A DNA stretch of 7,907 nt from an uncultured Rhizobiaceae group bacterium (GCA_938030645.1 CALHHQ010000266.1:1-7907); one strand, 5' to 3'. Positions 1 to 6,683 are shown, counted from the first letter of the stretch. Notes: a model not told the origin generated them from the sequence alone. Numbers and translations are program-made.

Positions 1-1938
1 TGGACAATGGAGACTGCGCCGAGTGTGGAACTGCCAGAAGAATGGCACGAGCCAGTCGATCAATCTGACAATCAGCATCAAGCTGTTCGAACGGCAAACC
101 GAATTGCGGATCAAATTGCAGATTGGCTCGACAAAGGAGAACGATTTGATGCGTCCGGAAAAACGATTACTGCTGGTGACATTATTGTCCTTGTGCGTGC
201 GCGAGACCGTTTTGTAACGGCCATCAACCGTGCTTTGAAAGACAAGCGTATTCCTGTGGCTGGCAGCGACCGGTTGACGCTTACAAATCATATCGCCGTT
301 CAGGATCTCATCACGTTGGGCCAAGTCATTGTCACACCCCAAGATGACTTGTCCCTAGCAGCGCTTCTCAAAAGCCCTTTGTTTGGCATGAGTGAAGAAG
401 AGTTATTTGATCTTTCCCAAACCCGCTTCAAACCTAATTACGAAGCCAGCCTTTTTGAAGCTTTATCGGAAACAGATGGCACCACATTGCATTTCCACTT
501 TCAGCGATTGCAAGAATGGATGCGTCGTGTGGACAAGATGCCGGTCTACGAGTTTTTTGGACAAGTCTTGGGCGCTGATGGAGGCCGAAAGAAGTTTCTA
601 TCCCGCCTTGGACCCGAGGTTGAGGAGGTGTTGGATGCATTTCTGGCGATAACACTTGAGCACGAACGTTCTGGCTTGCCGGGAATGCAGAGTTTTCTAG
701 AAGCACTTCTGCAAGAAGAGCCAGTAATCAAACGGGAGCAAGATCAAGTTCCTAATGAAGTGCGGGTCATGACAGTGCATGCATCCAAGGGTTTGGAAGC
801 ACCTATCGTGTTTTTGGTCGACAAAGGAAGTCCAGCCTTTCAGTCGGGCCATGCTCCGACCATTTACAATTGGGGCGACAGTGACAACACGGATATCAGT
901 CAGAAAGGGTCGTTATGGGTTCCGAAAAAGGAGCAACATGGCAGTGAAACCTTGGCCAGTTTGGCTGAAGCCAAACAAAGAGCTGAAGACGAGTATTTGC
1001 GATTGCTTTATGTCGGCATGACCCGTGCCAAAGATAGGCTCATTGTCTGCGGGTATCACGGCAAAACAACGGTTCAAGACCCAAATTGGCATAGAATTGT
1101 CAGCACCGCTTTGCAGCCTCAAGCGATACCCTTGCATGATAAAGATGGCGAAGAGATAGGAATGCGGTGGCATAGTCCCAATCGGCAAGAACCTCAGCCG
1201 GTGCATCATGAAGACGAGGCACCGCCGGCCAACGTCACAGCCGCTGCATTACCAGGATGGATTGGTCACAAGCTTCCCCTAGAAAGTGCTTTGCCAAGAC
1301 CTTTAAGTCCATCAGGTGCACAAGCCTTGATTGATGAAAGTCAGGCTTCAGAAGGAGATATTTTATCTCTGCTGGAGACGTCTGCAGCTCCTGTTGAAGG
1401 TTTGAGTCCGGCTAAGCGCGGTACTTTGGTGCACCGATTGTTACAAGTGTTACCTGATATTTTGCGAGCTGACAGGCGATCTACTGCAGAAAAATATCTT
1501 GAGCGGAGCGCTTCTTCTGCTTCACCCAAACAAAGGGCAACCCTCCTCAAGCAAGCATTTGATGTTTTGGAGAACATCGAACTTCGTGATTGGTTCGACC
1601 CAGAAAAAAGCAGAGCTGAAGTGCCCGTTATGGGACAGATCGACCTGTCATCAGGTTTGCGTTCTGTTTCTGGCACTATCGATCGTTTGGTTGTAGGCAA
1701 GGATCAAATCACGCTGATCGACTACAAAACGAGTTCCTTCGTACCTCAGAATTTGGAAACTGTGTCTAAGGATTACATCACACAGATGGCACTCTATCGG
1801 CATTTGGTCCAACGCATCTATCCCGATAAACGCGTTGAGTCGGTGTTGATTTGGACACAAGCTACGAACAGCCCGAAGATCATGCATTTGTCACAAGAAG
1901 CCTTGGATGAAGCGTTTTACGCAATCGCAGCACTGTGA
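1..1938 (+). CDS. addA: Double-strand break repair helicase-nuclease AddA, C-terminal part (5' end outside window)
   Basis: The reading frame is open from the first base, so this is the C-terminal portion (645 codons) of a protein usually around 1150 residues long in alphaproteobacteria. AddA pairs with AddB to unwind and resect double-strand breaks for RecA-dependent repair in the cytoplasm. Numbering from the first ATG at base 7, the late superfamily-1 helicase motifs are visible: motif V at residues 254-264 (VMTVHASKGLE) and motif VI at 329-344 (EYLRLLYVGMTRAKDR). A RecB-type nuclease domain follows, with His476 in GTLVHR, Asp559 in GTIDR, Asp572 and Lys574 in IDYKT, and Gln593/Tyr597 in QMALY. 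All the expected nuclease residues are present, so the nuclease looks active. The ATG at base 7 is internal, not the true start. trxA follows after 114 bases on the same strand, an arrangement I recall from rhizobia. Identity is very likely; only the N-terminal Walker A half is unseen. Confidence 0.95.
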   Translation, partial: WTMETAPSVELPEEWHEPVDQSDNQHQAVRTANRIADQIADWLDKGERFDASGKTITAGDIIVLVRARDRFVTAINRALKDKRIPVAGSDRLTLTNHIAVQDLITLGQVIVTPQDDLSLAALLKSPLFGMSEEELFDLSQTRFKPNYEASLFEALSETDGTTLHFHFQRLQEWMRRVDKMPVYEFFGQVLGADGGRKKFLSRLGPEVEEVLDAFLAITLEHERSGLPGMQSFLEALLQEEPVIKREQDQVPNEVRVMTVHASKGLEAPIVFLVDKGSPAFQSGHAPTIYNWGDSDNTDISQKGSLWVPKKEQHGSETLASLAEAKQRAEDEYLRLLYVGMTRAKDRLIVCGYHGKTTVQDPNWHRIVSTALQPQAIPLHDKDGEEIGMRWHSPNRQEPQPVHHEDEAPPANVTAAALPGWIGHKLPLESALPRPLSPSGAQALIDESQASEGDILSLLETSAAPVEGLSPAKRGTLVHRLLQVLPDILRADRRSTAEKYLERSASSASPKQRATLLKQAFDVLENIELRDWFDPEKSRAEVPVMGQIDLSSGLRSVSGTIDRLVVGKDQITLIDYKTSSFVPQNLETVSKDYITQMALYRHLVQRIYPDKRVESVLIWTQATNSPKIMHLSQEALDEAFYAIAAL

Positions 1939-1960
1939 TCATATTTCATCAGACCTGCTC

Positions 1961-1989
1961 CTTGACCCTGACCATCTGCCTCCCTACGT
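1961..1989 (+). promoter_or_regulatory. Candidate sigma-70-type promoter for trxA
   Basis: CTTGAC at 1961-1966 is followed, after exactly 17 bases, by CTACGT at 1984-1989. This resembles the rhizobial vegetative consensus CTTGAC-N17-CTATAT, with a perfect -35 and four of six matches at -10. It lies in the 114-base gap between addA and trxA and would give a leader of roughly 55-60 bases. This is pattern matching only; no transcript data are available. Confidence 0.4.
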
Positions 1990-2037
1990 TCTGCCCACCG
2001 AAACGAGAGCTCTAAAGCGATTCCCAGCAGCAGAGCC

Positions 2038-2044
2038 AAAGGAG
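2038..2044 (+). promoter_or_regulatory. Strong ribosome binding site of trxA
   Basis: AAAGGAG lies eight bases upstream of the ATG at 2053. It is the clearest Shine-Dalgarno sequence in the window and fixes the trxA start. By contrast argB and the HAD gene show almost none. Confidence 0.8.
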
Positions 2045-2052
2045 TATTTTTC

Positions 2053-2373
2053 ATGGCAACAGTGAAAATCGACACAAGCAATTTCGACAGTGATGTACTG
2101 AATTCCGACACTCCGGTCGTCGTGGATTTTTGGGCTGAATGGTGTGGTCCGTGTAAAGCGATTGGACCGAGCTTGGAAGAAATTTCCGATGAGATGGCTG
2201 GCAAAGTCACGATCGCCAAAGTGAATATGGATGAAAACCCAGAGCTCGCGTCAAAATATGGCGTCCGTTCTATTCCAACATTGTTGATGTTCAAAGGTGG
2301 TGAACCAGTCGCTATCCAAGTGGGTGCTGCACCAAAGAATAAATTATCTGATTGGATTTCCAGCGAAGTTTAA
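2053..2373 (+). CDS. trxA: Thioredoxin
   Basis: This is a complete 106-residue thioredoxin, the normal length for the classical single-domain cytoplasmic protein. It reduces disulfides in ribonucleotide reductase, PAPS reductase, methionine sulfoxide reductase and other clients, and is itself reduced by thioredoxin reductase. The redox motif WCGPCK gives Cys31 and Cys34. Asp25 in VVDFWA is the buried acidic residue, and Pro75 in SIPT is the conserved cis-proline. There is no signal peptide or membrane segment. The start is set by a strong Shine-Dalgarno sequence, and an intrinsic terminator follows the stop codon, so trxA can be expressed on its own or as the last gene of an addA transcript. 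In rhizobia I recall folC following trxA; here the terminator and argB follow instead. Confidence 0.97.
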   Translation: MATVKIDTSNFDSDVLNSDTPVVVDFWAEWCGPCKAIGPSLEEISDEMAGKVTIAKVNMDENPELASKYGVRSIPTLLMFKGGEPVAIQVGAAPKNKLSDWISSEV

Positions 2374-2395
2374 TTCGATAAATATATGAAACAAG

Positions 2396-2428
2396 AACAC
2401 CCGCTTTTCCAAAAGCGGGTGTTTTTTT
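2396..2428 (+). terminator. Rho-independent terminator after trxA
   Basis: A perfect 13-bp inverted repeat pairs 2396-2408 with 2411-2423 around two bases (in practice a TCCA loop closing 12 pairs). The stem holds a seven-base GC-rich core region (CACCCGC) and is followed by a run of seven T at 2422-2428. It sits 22 bases after the trxA stop and 55 bases before argB, separating the two units. The other strand lacks a comparable T run, so it should act mainly in the + direction. Confidence 0.93.
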
Positions 2429-2483
2429 ATGCGCTATGGTGTAGCAAGAATGCAAACCACATCTATCGTGTAACCTGATTGTT

Positions 2484-3404
2484 ATGACAGACATTTCCAA
2501 CACATCTCATTCTGACGACAATACAGTTTCAGGCGATGTACAGGCGCGGCTGCTCTCAGAAGCTTTGCCATATATGCAGACTTATGAAGGCAAAACGGTT
2601 GTTATTAAATATGGCGGCCATGCCATGGGTGATGCTGCATTGGGTCAAGCGTTTGCCCGTGATGTCGCTTTGCTGCGCCAGTCAGGTGTCGAACCGATTG
2701 TGGTTCATGGTGGCGGCCCTCAAATAGGTGCGATGCTGGAACGCATGGGCATCAAAAGCGAATTCAAAGGTGGTATGCGGATCACGGATAAGGCCACAGT
2801 GGAAATCGTAGAAATGGTTTTGGCTGGTTCCATCAACAAAGGAATCGTTGCTGACTTTAATGCGCAAGGCGCGCGCGCAATTGGCCTTTGCGGGAAAGAC
2901 GGCAATATGGTTCAGGCCGTGAAAATGCGCCGTCGCCTTCGCGATCCTGACAGCAACATTGAAGAGATTATCGATCTCGGCTTTGTGGGAGAACCGGAAG
3001 CAGTTGACGTTGAAGTTCTGCACATGGTTGCGGATTCCGGTCTTATTCCCGTGGTCGCGCCGGTTGCGTTCGGCAAAGATGGTGAAACTTACAACGTCAA
3101 TGCAGACACGTTTGCCGGTGCTGTTGCCGGGGCAATTCATGCAGATAGATTGTTGTTTCTGACAGACGTGCCGGGCGTGTTGGACAAGAAAGGCGAGTTG
3201 ATAAAAAAACTCACCCGCAAAGAAGCAAATGCCTTGATTAAAGACGGCACTATTTCTGGTGGTATGATTCCAAAAGTTGAAACCTGTTTGGCGGCACTCG
3301 ATCAAGGTGTTGAAGCAGTGGTGATCGTAAACGGAAAAGTGCCCCATGCGGTTTTGCTGGAACTCTTTACCGAGCACGGCGCTGGAACAATGATTGTGAA
3401 TTGA
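2484..3404 (+). CDS. argB: Acetylglutamate kinase (N-acetyl-L-glutamate 5-phosphotransferase)
   Basis: This protein of 306 residues belongs to the amino acid kinase family. It phosphorylates N-acetylglutamate with ATP in the second step of arginine synthesis. Visible motifs are the ATP-binding VIKYGGHAMG (Lys42), the substrate loop VVHGGGPQIG (75-82), Arg99 in GMRITD, NVNADTF (Asn204, Asn206, Asp208), the nucleotide segment LFLTDVPGVLD (224-234) and GGMIPK with Lys264. All catalytic positions known from the E. coli enzyme have counterparts. About 35 residues precede the kinase core; such an N-terminal helix is typical of hexameric, arginine-inhibited enzymes and absent from the shorter E. coli type, so feedback inhibition by arginine is inferred. 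The ATG at 2484 is the first start after an in-frame TAG at 2442. No good Shine-Dalgarno sequence precedes it. The stop overlaps the next gene's ATG by one base. Confidence 0.97.
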   Translation: MTDISNTSHSDDNTVSGDVQARLLSEALPYMQTYEGKTVVIKYGGHAMGDAALGQAFARDVALLRQSGVEPIVVHGGGPQIGAMLERMGIKSEFKGGMRITDKATVEIVEMVLAGSINKGIVADFNAQGARAIGLCGKDGNMVQAVKMRRRLRDPDSNIEEIIDLGFVGEPEAVDVEVLHMVADSGLIPVVAPVAFGKDGETYNVNADTFAGAVAGAIHADRLLFLTDVPGVLDKKGELIKKLTRKEANALIKDGTISGGMIPKVETCLAALDQGVEAVVIVNGKVPHAVLLELFTEHGAGTMIVN

Positions 3405-4117
3405 TGAAATTTACTCCTGAAAAACTCGCCTCGTCATTTGGATCGGTCACCGAATGGGTGTTTGATCTCGACAACACACTCTATCCACGCCACTGCGATC
3501 TCTTTGCTCAAATTGATTGGAAGATGACAGATTACGTTGCTGATCTTTTGGAAATGCCAAAGGATGAAGCGCGCAAGATCCAAAAGGAAATGTATAAAAA
3601 ATATGGAACCACACTGCGTGGTTTAATGGTGGAACATTCAATCGATCCCCACGACTTCCTCGATAAGGTGCACGATATCGATTATTCACCGGTGGATCCC
3701 AATCCAGCCCTGGGTGAGTTGATTGCAGCGCTGCCAGGTCGCAAACACATTTTCACCAATGGCGACGTACCGCATGCCAAGCGCACCACGGATCGTTTGG
3801 GTATAACGGAACACTTTGACAAAGTTTTTGATATTGTAGCGTCAGACTTGGTGCCCAAACCAGCGGAAGCTCCGTATGTGAAGTTTTTGGCCGATCACGG
3901 TGTCGAACCAAAATCAGCCGCAATGTTTGAAGATATGCCGCGCAATCTGGATGTTCCATTCAAATTTGGAATGCGCACCGTTTTGGTGGTGCCAGCTCAA
4001 GGTTCTGAGCACAGCGCCGAAGATTGGGAACATGCAGTGACAGATGATCAAGCGATAAATTTCGCAACAGACCATCTGGATAGTTTTCTGGCTGATGTTT
4101 TAGAAGCGCTTCAATAA
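3404..4117 (+). CDS. HAD-superfamily hydrolase, pyrimidine 5'-nucleotidase type
   Basis: This 237-residue protein has the four HAD motifs: FDLDNTLYP with nucleophile Asp21 and acid/base Asp23, Thr118 in IFTNGD, Lys152 in VPKP, and Glu176/Asp177 in MFEDMPRN. A helical cap lies at roughly residues 35-100. The DNTLYP signature and overall pattern match the subgroup annotated as pyrimidine 5'-nucleotidase, which dephosphorylates UMP/CMP-like substrates; the true substrate is not readable from sequence. I chose the ATG at 3404, which overlaps the argB stop as TGATG and implies translational coupling; a TTG one codon earlier (3401) is less likely. There is no clear Shine-Dalgarno sequence. A HAD gene directly after argB is an arrangement I recall from rhizobia. 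The last seven bases overlap the convergent deoC. A link to the nucleoside salvage genes is possible, but the two are transcribed in opposite directions. Confidence 0.88.
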   Translation: MKFTPEKLASSFGSVTEWVFDLDNTLYPRHCDLFAQIDWKMTDYVADLLEMPKDEARKIQKEMYKKYGTTLRGLMVEHSIDPHDFLDKVHDIDYSPVDPNPALGELIAALPGRKHIFTNGDVPHAKRTTDRLGITEHFDKVFDIVASDLVPKPAEAPYVKFLADHGVEPKSAAMFEDMPRNLDVPFKFGMRTVLVVPAQGSEHSAEDWEHAVTDDQAINFATDHLDSFLADVLEALQ

Positions 4118-4139
4118 CCGTCACTTTTGACAGCGCTTC
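4103..4139. repeat. Inverted repeat spanning the convergent HAD/deoC stop codons
   Basis: GAAGCGCT at 4103-4110 pairs with AGCGCTTC at 4132-4139 (8 bp). Inside, GTCA at 4120-4123 pairs with TGAC at 4128-4131 around CTTT, leaving a nine-base bulge on one side. The left arm is also part of a self-complementary ten-mer, GAAGCGCTTC (4103-4112). The structure covers both stop codons. There is no T run on either side, so it is not a classical terminator, though it could stop or stabilise transcripts from both directions. Because it lies within coding sequence, it may also be chance. Confidence 0.35.
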
Positions 4140-4878
4140 CACCGCTTAGAGCGGCGAGCAAATCATCTAAAACACTTGATGCGCCAAATCGAAATGTTTC
4201 GCTATTTGCCCAATCTGATCCCATAATTTTGTCGGCAATTGCCAAATACTCTGCTGTGTCTTCAGTGGACTTGATGCCGCCAGCTGGTTTGAAACCAACC
4301 TCCTTGCCGCTGTCCGCAATGGCCTGAATCATGATCTCCGCAAATTCTAGTGTCGCGTTCACCGGTACTTTGCCAGTGGACGTTTTGATAAAATCAGCGC
4401 CTGCCTCAATGGCCATATCGCTGGCTTTTCGAACAAGCGTGTCGTCACTCAGCTCGCCTGCTTCAATTATGACCTTAAGTAGTGCTTGTTGAGAGGAAGC
4501 TTCACGAACTGCATTGAGCATATCGTTCGCCTCTGCTGTTTTACCTGCGTTCAACGCCTGATAAGGCATAACCAGATCAATCTCGTCTGCTCCGTCAGAA
4601 ATGGCTGTTGCAGTCTCCACAACAGTCATCTCAACACTTTGATTGCCACCTGGAAAATTCACCACGGTAGCAATCGGGATGCCGCTTCTCGCCAGCAACT
4701 TGTGGGCATGAGCCACAAAACGTGGCCAGATACAAACAGCTCCAACAGGCCCAAATTCGGTTTGGGCGCGTGTGCACAACGCCTCAATCGCCTCGTGATT
4801 GCAGTTGTCTGTCAGATCTGTGAGATCGACCATCGGCAGCGCACGTCGGGCAGCAGTTTTGCGTTCTTCTGGAGACAT
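4111..4878 (-). CDS. deoC: Deoxyribose-phosphate aldolase
   Basis: This is a complete class I aldolase of 255 residues (259 in E. coli). It cleaves 2-deoxyribose-5-phosphate to acetaldehyde and glyceraldehyde-3-phosphate, the last step of deoxynucleoside catabolism. The TIM-barrel landmarks are intact: DLTDLTDNC near the N-terminus, ADEIDLV with Asp101, FIKTSTGK with the Schiff-base Lys165, and GFKPAGGI with Lys197. The C-terminal Tyr255 corresponds to the mobile tail tyrosine (Tyr259) of the E. coli enzyme that takes part in proton transfer. The ATG overlaps the stop of the upstream phosphorylase gene by one base (TAATG), so translation is probably coupled; a modest AAGG lies upstream. This is the last gene of the nucleoside cluster, and its 3' end overlaps the convergent HAD gene by seven bases. 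No phosphopentomutase gene accompanies it. Confidence 0.97.
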   Translation of the reverse strand: MSPEERKTAARRALPMVDLTDLTDNCNHEAIEALCTRAQTEFGPVGAVCIWPRFVAHAHKLLARSGIPIATVVNFPGGNQSVEMTVVETATAISDGADEIDLVMPYQALNAGKTAEANDMLNAVREASSQQALLKVIIEAGELSDDTLVRKASDMAIEAGADFIKTSTGKVPVNATLEFAEIMIQAIADSGKEVGFKPAGGIKSTEDTAEYLAIADKIMGSDWANSETFRFGASSVLDDLLAALSGGSAVKSDGY

Positions 4879-5663
4879 TAAAACCCCGCCTTGAAAGTGG
4901 CTTCAATCAGGCGCCCTAAAACTTCGCCTCCTTTGGGGGCCATTTCTTTCGTTTCTGTGTGGGAGAGTTCATCGCCGGTCATGCCTGCCCCAAAATTGGT
5001 GATGACTGAAAACGCTGCTGCATCGAGACCAAGAAACCGCGCTAATATAACTTCTGGAACTGTGGACATCCCGACGGCATCTGCACCCATGCGTTTGGCC
5101 ATTTTAATTTCAGCAGGCGTTTCGAATGTCGGCCCTGAAAACCACATATAAACGCCGCGATGAATTTCAATGTCGTTTTGCTCTGCAATTCTGCGAAACG
5201 TTTTGCGCAATTGTTTATCGTAAGCTGATGTCATGCCCACAAATCGATCATCACTGGGTTCACCAATCAAGGGGTTGGTGCCGGAGAAATTTATATGATC
5301 TTTGATCTGCATCACTGAACCGGGTGCCATATCCTTGTTCACTGATCCTGCAGAGTTGGTGAGAATAAGTCGTTTCACCCCTGCTGTCTTTAACGCTTCC
5401 AATGGCGCGCGCATAGCGGCAGCATCACCATGTTCATAGTAGTGGGCGCGGCCTGATAGAATGAGGACATTTGTTCCTGCAATCGTTCCTGCAACCAACT
5501 CTCCTGCGTGACCCGACACCCCGCTCATTAGAAAACCGTCAAGTTCTTCATATGAGTATCGCTGTTGGTTCTCTATGCGCTCCACCAAGGAACCCAAGCC
5601 TGAGCCAAGCACCAATGCTGTTTCAGCAACAAATCCATCAAGTACACTTTTCAGCTTGGTCAT
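4878..5663 (-). CDS. punA: Purine nucleoside phosphorylase (trimeric, class II type)
   Basis: This 261-residue protein matches the trimeric PNP/MTAP family rather than hexameric DeoD. It splits (deoxy)inosine or (deoxy)guanosine with phosphate into the free base and (deoxy)ribose-1-phosphate. Visible elements are LGSGLG (19-24), SGHAGE with His52, GRAHYYEHG with Arg72, His74 and Tyr76, LTNSAGS (101-107), DHINFSGTNPL (122-132), SGPTFETPAE with Phe180/Glu181, GMSTVPEV (198-205) and Asn223 in ITNFGAGM. The Glu/Asn pair matches Glu201 and Asn243 of the human enzyme, which favour 6-oxopurines, so guanine and hypoxanthine nucleosides are the inferred substrates. MTA phosphorylase is a less likely alternative. 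The ATG overlaps the cdd stop as ATGA, and the stop overlaps the deoC ATG, so the gene is locked between cdd and deoC. The symbol is by family analogy; deoD or xapA is sometimes used. Confidence 0.93.
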   Translation of the reverse strand: MTKLKSVLDGFVAETALVLGSGLGSLVERIENQQRYSYEELDGFLMSGVSGHAGELVAGTIAGTNVLILSGRAHYYEHGDAAAMRAPLEALKTAGVKRLILTNSAGSVNKDMAPGSVMQIKDHINFSGTNPLIGEPSDDRFVGMTSAYDKQLRKTFRRIAEQNDIEIHRGVYMWFSGPTFETPAEIKMAKRMGADAVGMSTVPEVILARFLGLDAAAFSVITNFGAGMTGDELSHTETKEMAPKGGEVLGRLIEATFKAGF

Positions 5664-6058
5664 GTGTGATCATCCAAATCAAAGCTGGCCGGAAGAAGAT
5701 CAGCGATAGTCACAGTTTCAACCACGCCATTTGCATCACACAGATAGACAGGCGTATCCGATTGTGAAAATTCTGAAATACGCTGACGGCACCCACCACA
5801 CGGTGTGATTTTGTCCATCTTTTGAGACATGACAAGAACTTCTGAAATTTGGGTGTCACCAGCAACAATCATATGACTGATTGCAGACGTCTCTGCGCAC
5901 CACCCTTCGGGATAAGATGCATTCTCAATGTTGCAGCCTGCGTAAATGGCACCAGATGTTGCTCGGACCGCTGCGCCCACGGGGAATTTTGAATAGGGCG
6001 AATGGCTGTTTGCCATAGCGGCTTTTGCGGCTTTAAAGAGATCTTCGTGAGACATCAT
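5660..6058 (-). CDS. cdd: Cytidine deaminase (short tetrameric type)
   Basis: At 132 residues this is the small homotetrameric cytidine deaminase, which converts cytidine and deoxycytidine to uridine and deoxyuridine. Zinc-site residues are Cys54 and the catalytic Glu56 in GWCAE, and Cys87/Cys90 in TPCGGC. The substrate loop CNIENASYP (42-50) and the SPYSKFPVGAA segment (20-30) are standard. The position after Glu56 is Thr, where the B. subtilis enzyme has an Arg that touches the zinc cysteines. Two ATG codons stand together (6056-6058 and 6053-6055); a weak purine stretch, GAAAGAAA, fits either, and the second start would align the motifs exactly with B. subtilis numbering. The gene overlaps punA by four bases (ATGA) and is separated by 61 bases from the upstream hydrolase, so it may be read from its own promoter or as part of a longer operon. 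Confidence 0.95.
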   Translation of the reverse strand: MMSHEDLFKAAKAAMANSHSPYSKFPVGAAVRATSGAIYAGCNIENASYPEGWCAETSAISHMIVAGDTQISEVLVMSQKMDKITPCGGCRQRISEFSQSDTPVYLCDANGVVETVTIADLLPASFDLDDHT

Positions 6059-6119
6059 TTTCTTTCACATCGATAGCCATGAGACGATCAGTCGTTCGAT
6101 TTACAAACTCAATATGTCT

Positions 6120-6683
6120 TTACTGCAAAGTGTTGGAAGCTGGGTCCGTCATCAATGCATCACTGCTCACAACCTTTGCATATTCGCCATCAAGGATAGC
6201 CAAGGTCAATGCATGAACGTCTTCGGCACTCCACTTTTTGCCATTTGCATCGGTTCTTTCGATGCTAGCTGTGCAGTCAGATGCCAAATAGACCATAAAG
6301 CCAAGATTGCCGGCCATACGCACTGTGGATTCGACAGAGTTTTCCAGCAATACACCACACACCACAAGATCAGATGTTTGGTATTCTTCCAACACCTGCA
6401 TCAGATCAGTCCCAATGAATGCATTGTTGGTGCGTTTCTCAACAACAGGCTCGTGTTCTAAGGGGCGTACTTCGGCTTTGAACTCGTTGCCGGGCTGTTC
6501 CGGTGCATAGGGAGACTTTGGGTCCATACTGTCATGACGAATGTGAACAATTGGATTTCCCTGTTCACGCCAGTGAGCCAGAAGTTTGGCGCAATTGGCC
6601 TCCGCATCATGTTGCCCGCGATTGCCCCAAACAGGGTCATCAATCGCATTTTGAATGTCGACCAGAACAAGAATGGCACTCAT
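6120..6683 (-). CDS. Isochorismatase-like (cysteine hydrolase superfamily) protein with Ser at the nucleophile position
   Basis: This 187-residue single-domain protein has the isochorismatase-like hydrolase fold. Asp9 in LVDIQNA and Lys83 in VVEKRTNNAF are two of the three catalytic-triad residues. The third, normally Cys in a GVxTxxCVxxT segment, is Ser116 here: the segment reads GVLLENSVEST. The rest of the loop (VRMAGNLGF, residues 121-129) and the C-terminal WSAEDVHALTLAILDGEY are typical of the cysteine hydrolase group (nicotinamidase, N-carbamoylsarcosine hydrolase relatives). Isochorismatases such as EntB and PhzD also lack the Cys, so loss is compatible with another chemistry, but the substrate cannot be told from sequence. 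The ATG overlaps the stop of the VOC gene as ATGA, so the two are probably translated together; cdd follows after 61 bases. No signal peptide is seen. Confidence 0.85.
   Translation of the reverse strand: MSAILVLVDIQNAIDDPVWGNRGQHDAEANCAKLLAHWREQGNPIVHIRHDSMDPKSPYAPEQPGNEFKAEVRPLEHEPVVEKRTNNAFIGTDLMQVLEEYQTSDLVVCGVLLENSVESTVRMAGNLGFMVYLASDCTASIERTDANGKKWSAEDVHALTLAILDGEYAKVVSSDALMTDPASNTLQ

Noticed and set aside
1917..2294. A 125-codon minus-strand frame covering the addA-trxA gap and most of trxA
   Set aside because: It runs through trxA in antisense and across a likely promoter region; no motif supports it.
2682..3377. A 231-codon open frame antisense to argB
   Set aside because: It lies wholly within argB, whose kinase motifs are unmistakable; the translation is rich in His, Phe, Cys and Asn with no recognisable domain, as expected of a shadow frame.
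3401..3403. TTG start for the HAD gene
   Set aside because: The ATG immediately after it overlaps the argB stop in the standard TGATG coupling arrangement and is the simpler choice.
4486..4881. A 131-codon + strand frame opposite deoC
   Set aside because: deoC is complete with all catalytic residues; this frame has no domain and no convincing start site.
6059..6119. Possible cdd promoter with an ACGA-N4-TCGT operator-like element
   Set aside because: The arms are only four bases and no good -35/-10 pair at proper spacing is visible, so it cannot be separated from chance.
6114..6461. A 115-codon + strand frame opposite the isochorismatase-like gene
   Set aside because: It mirrors a conserved coding region and has a Cys/His-rich, low-plausibility translation.
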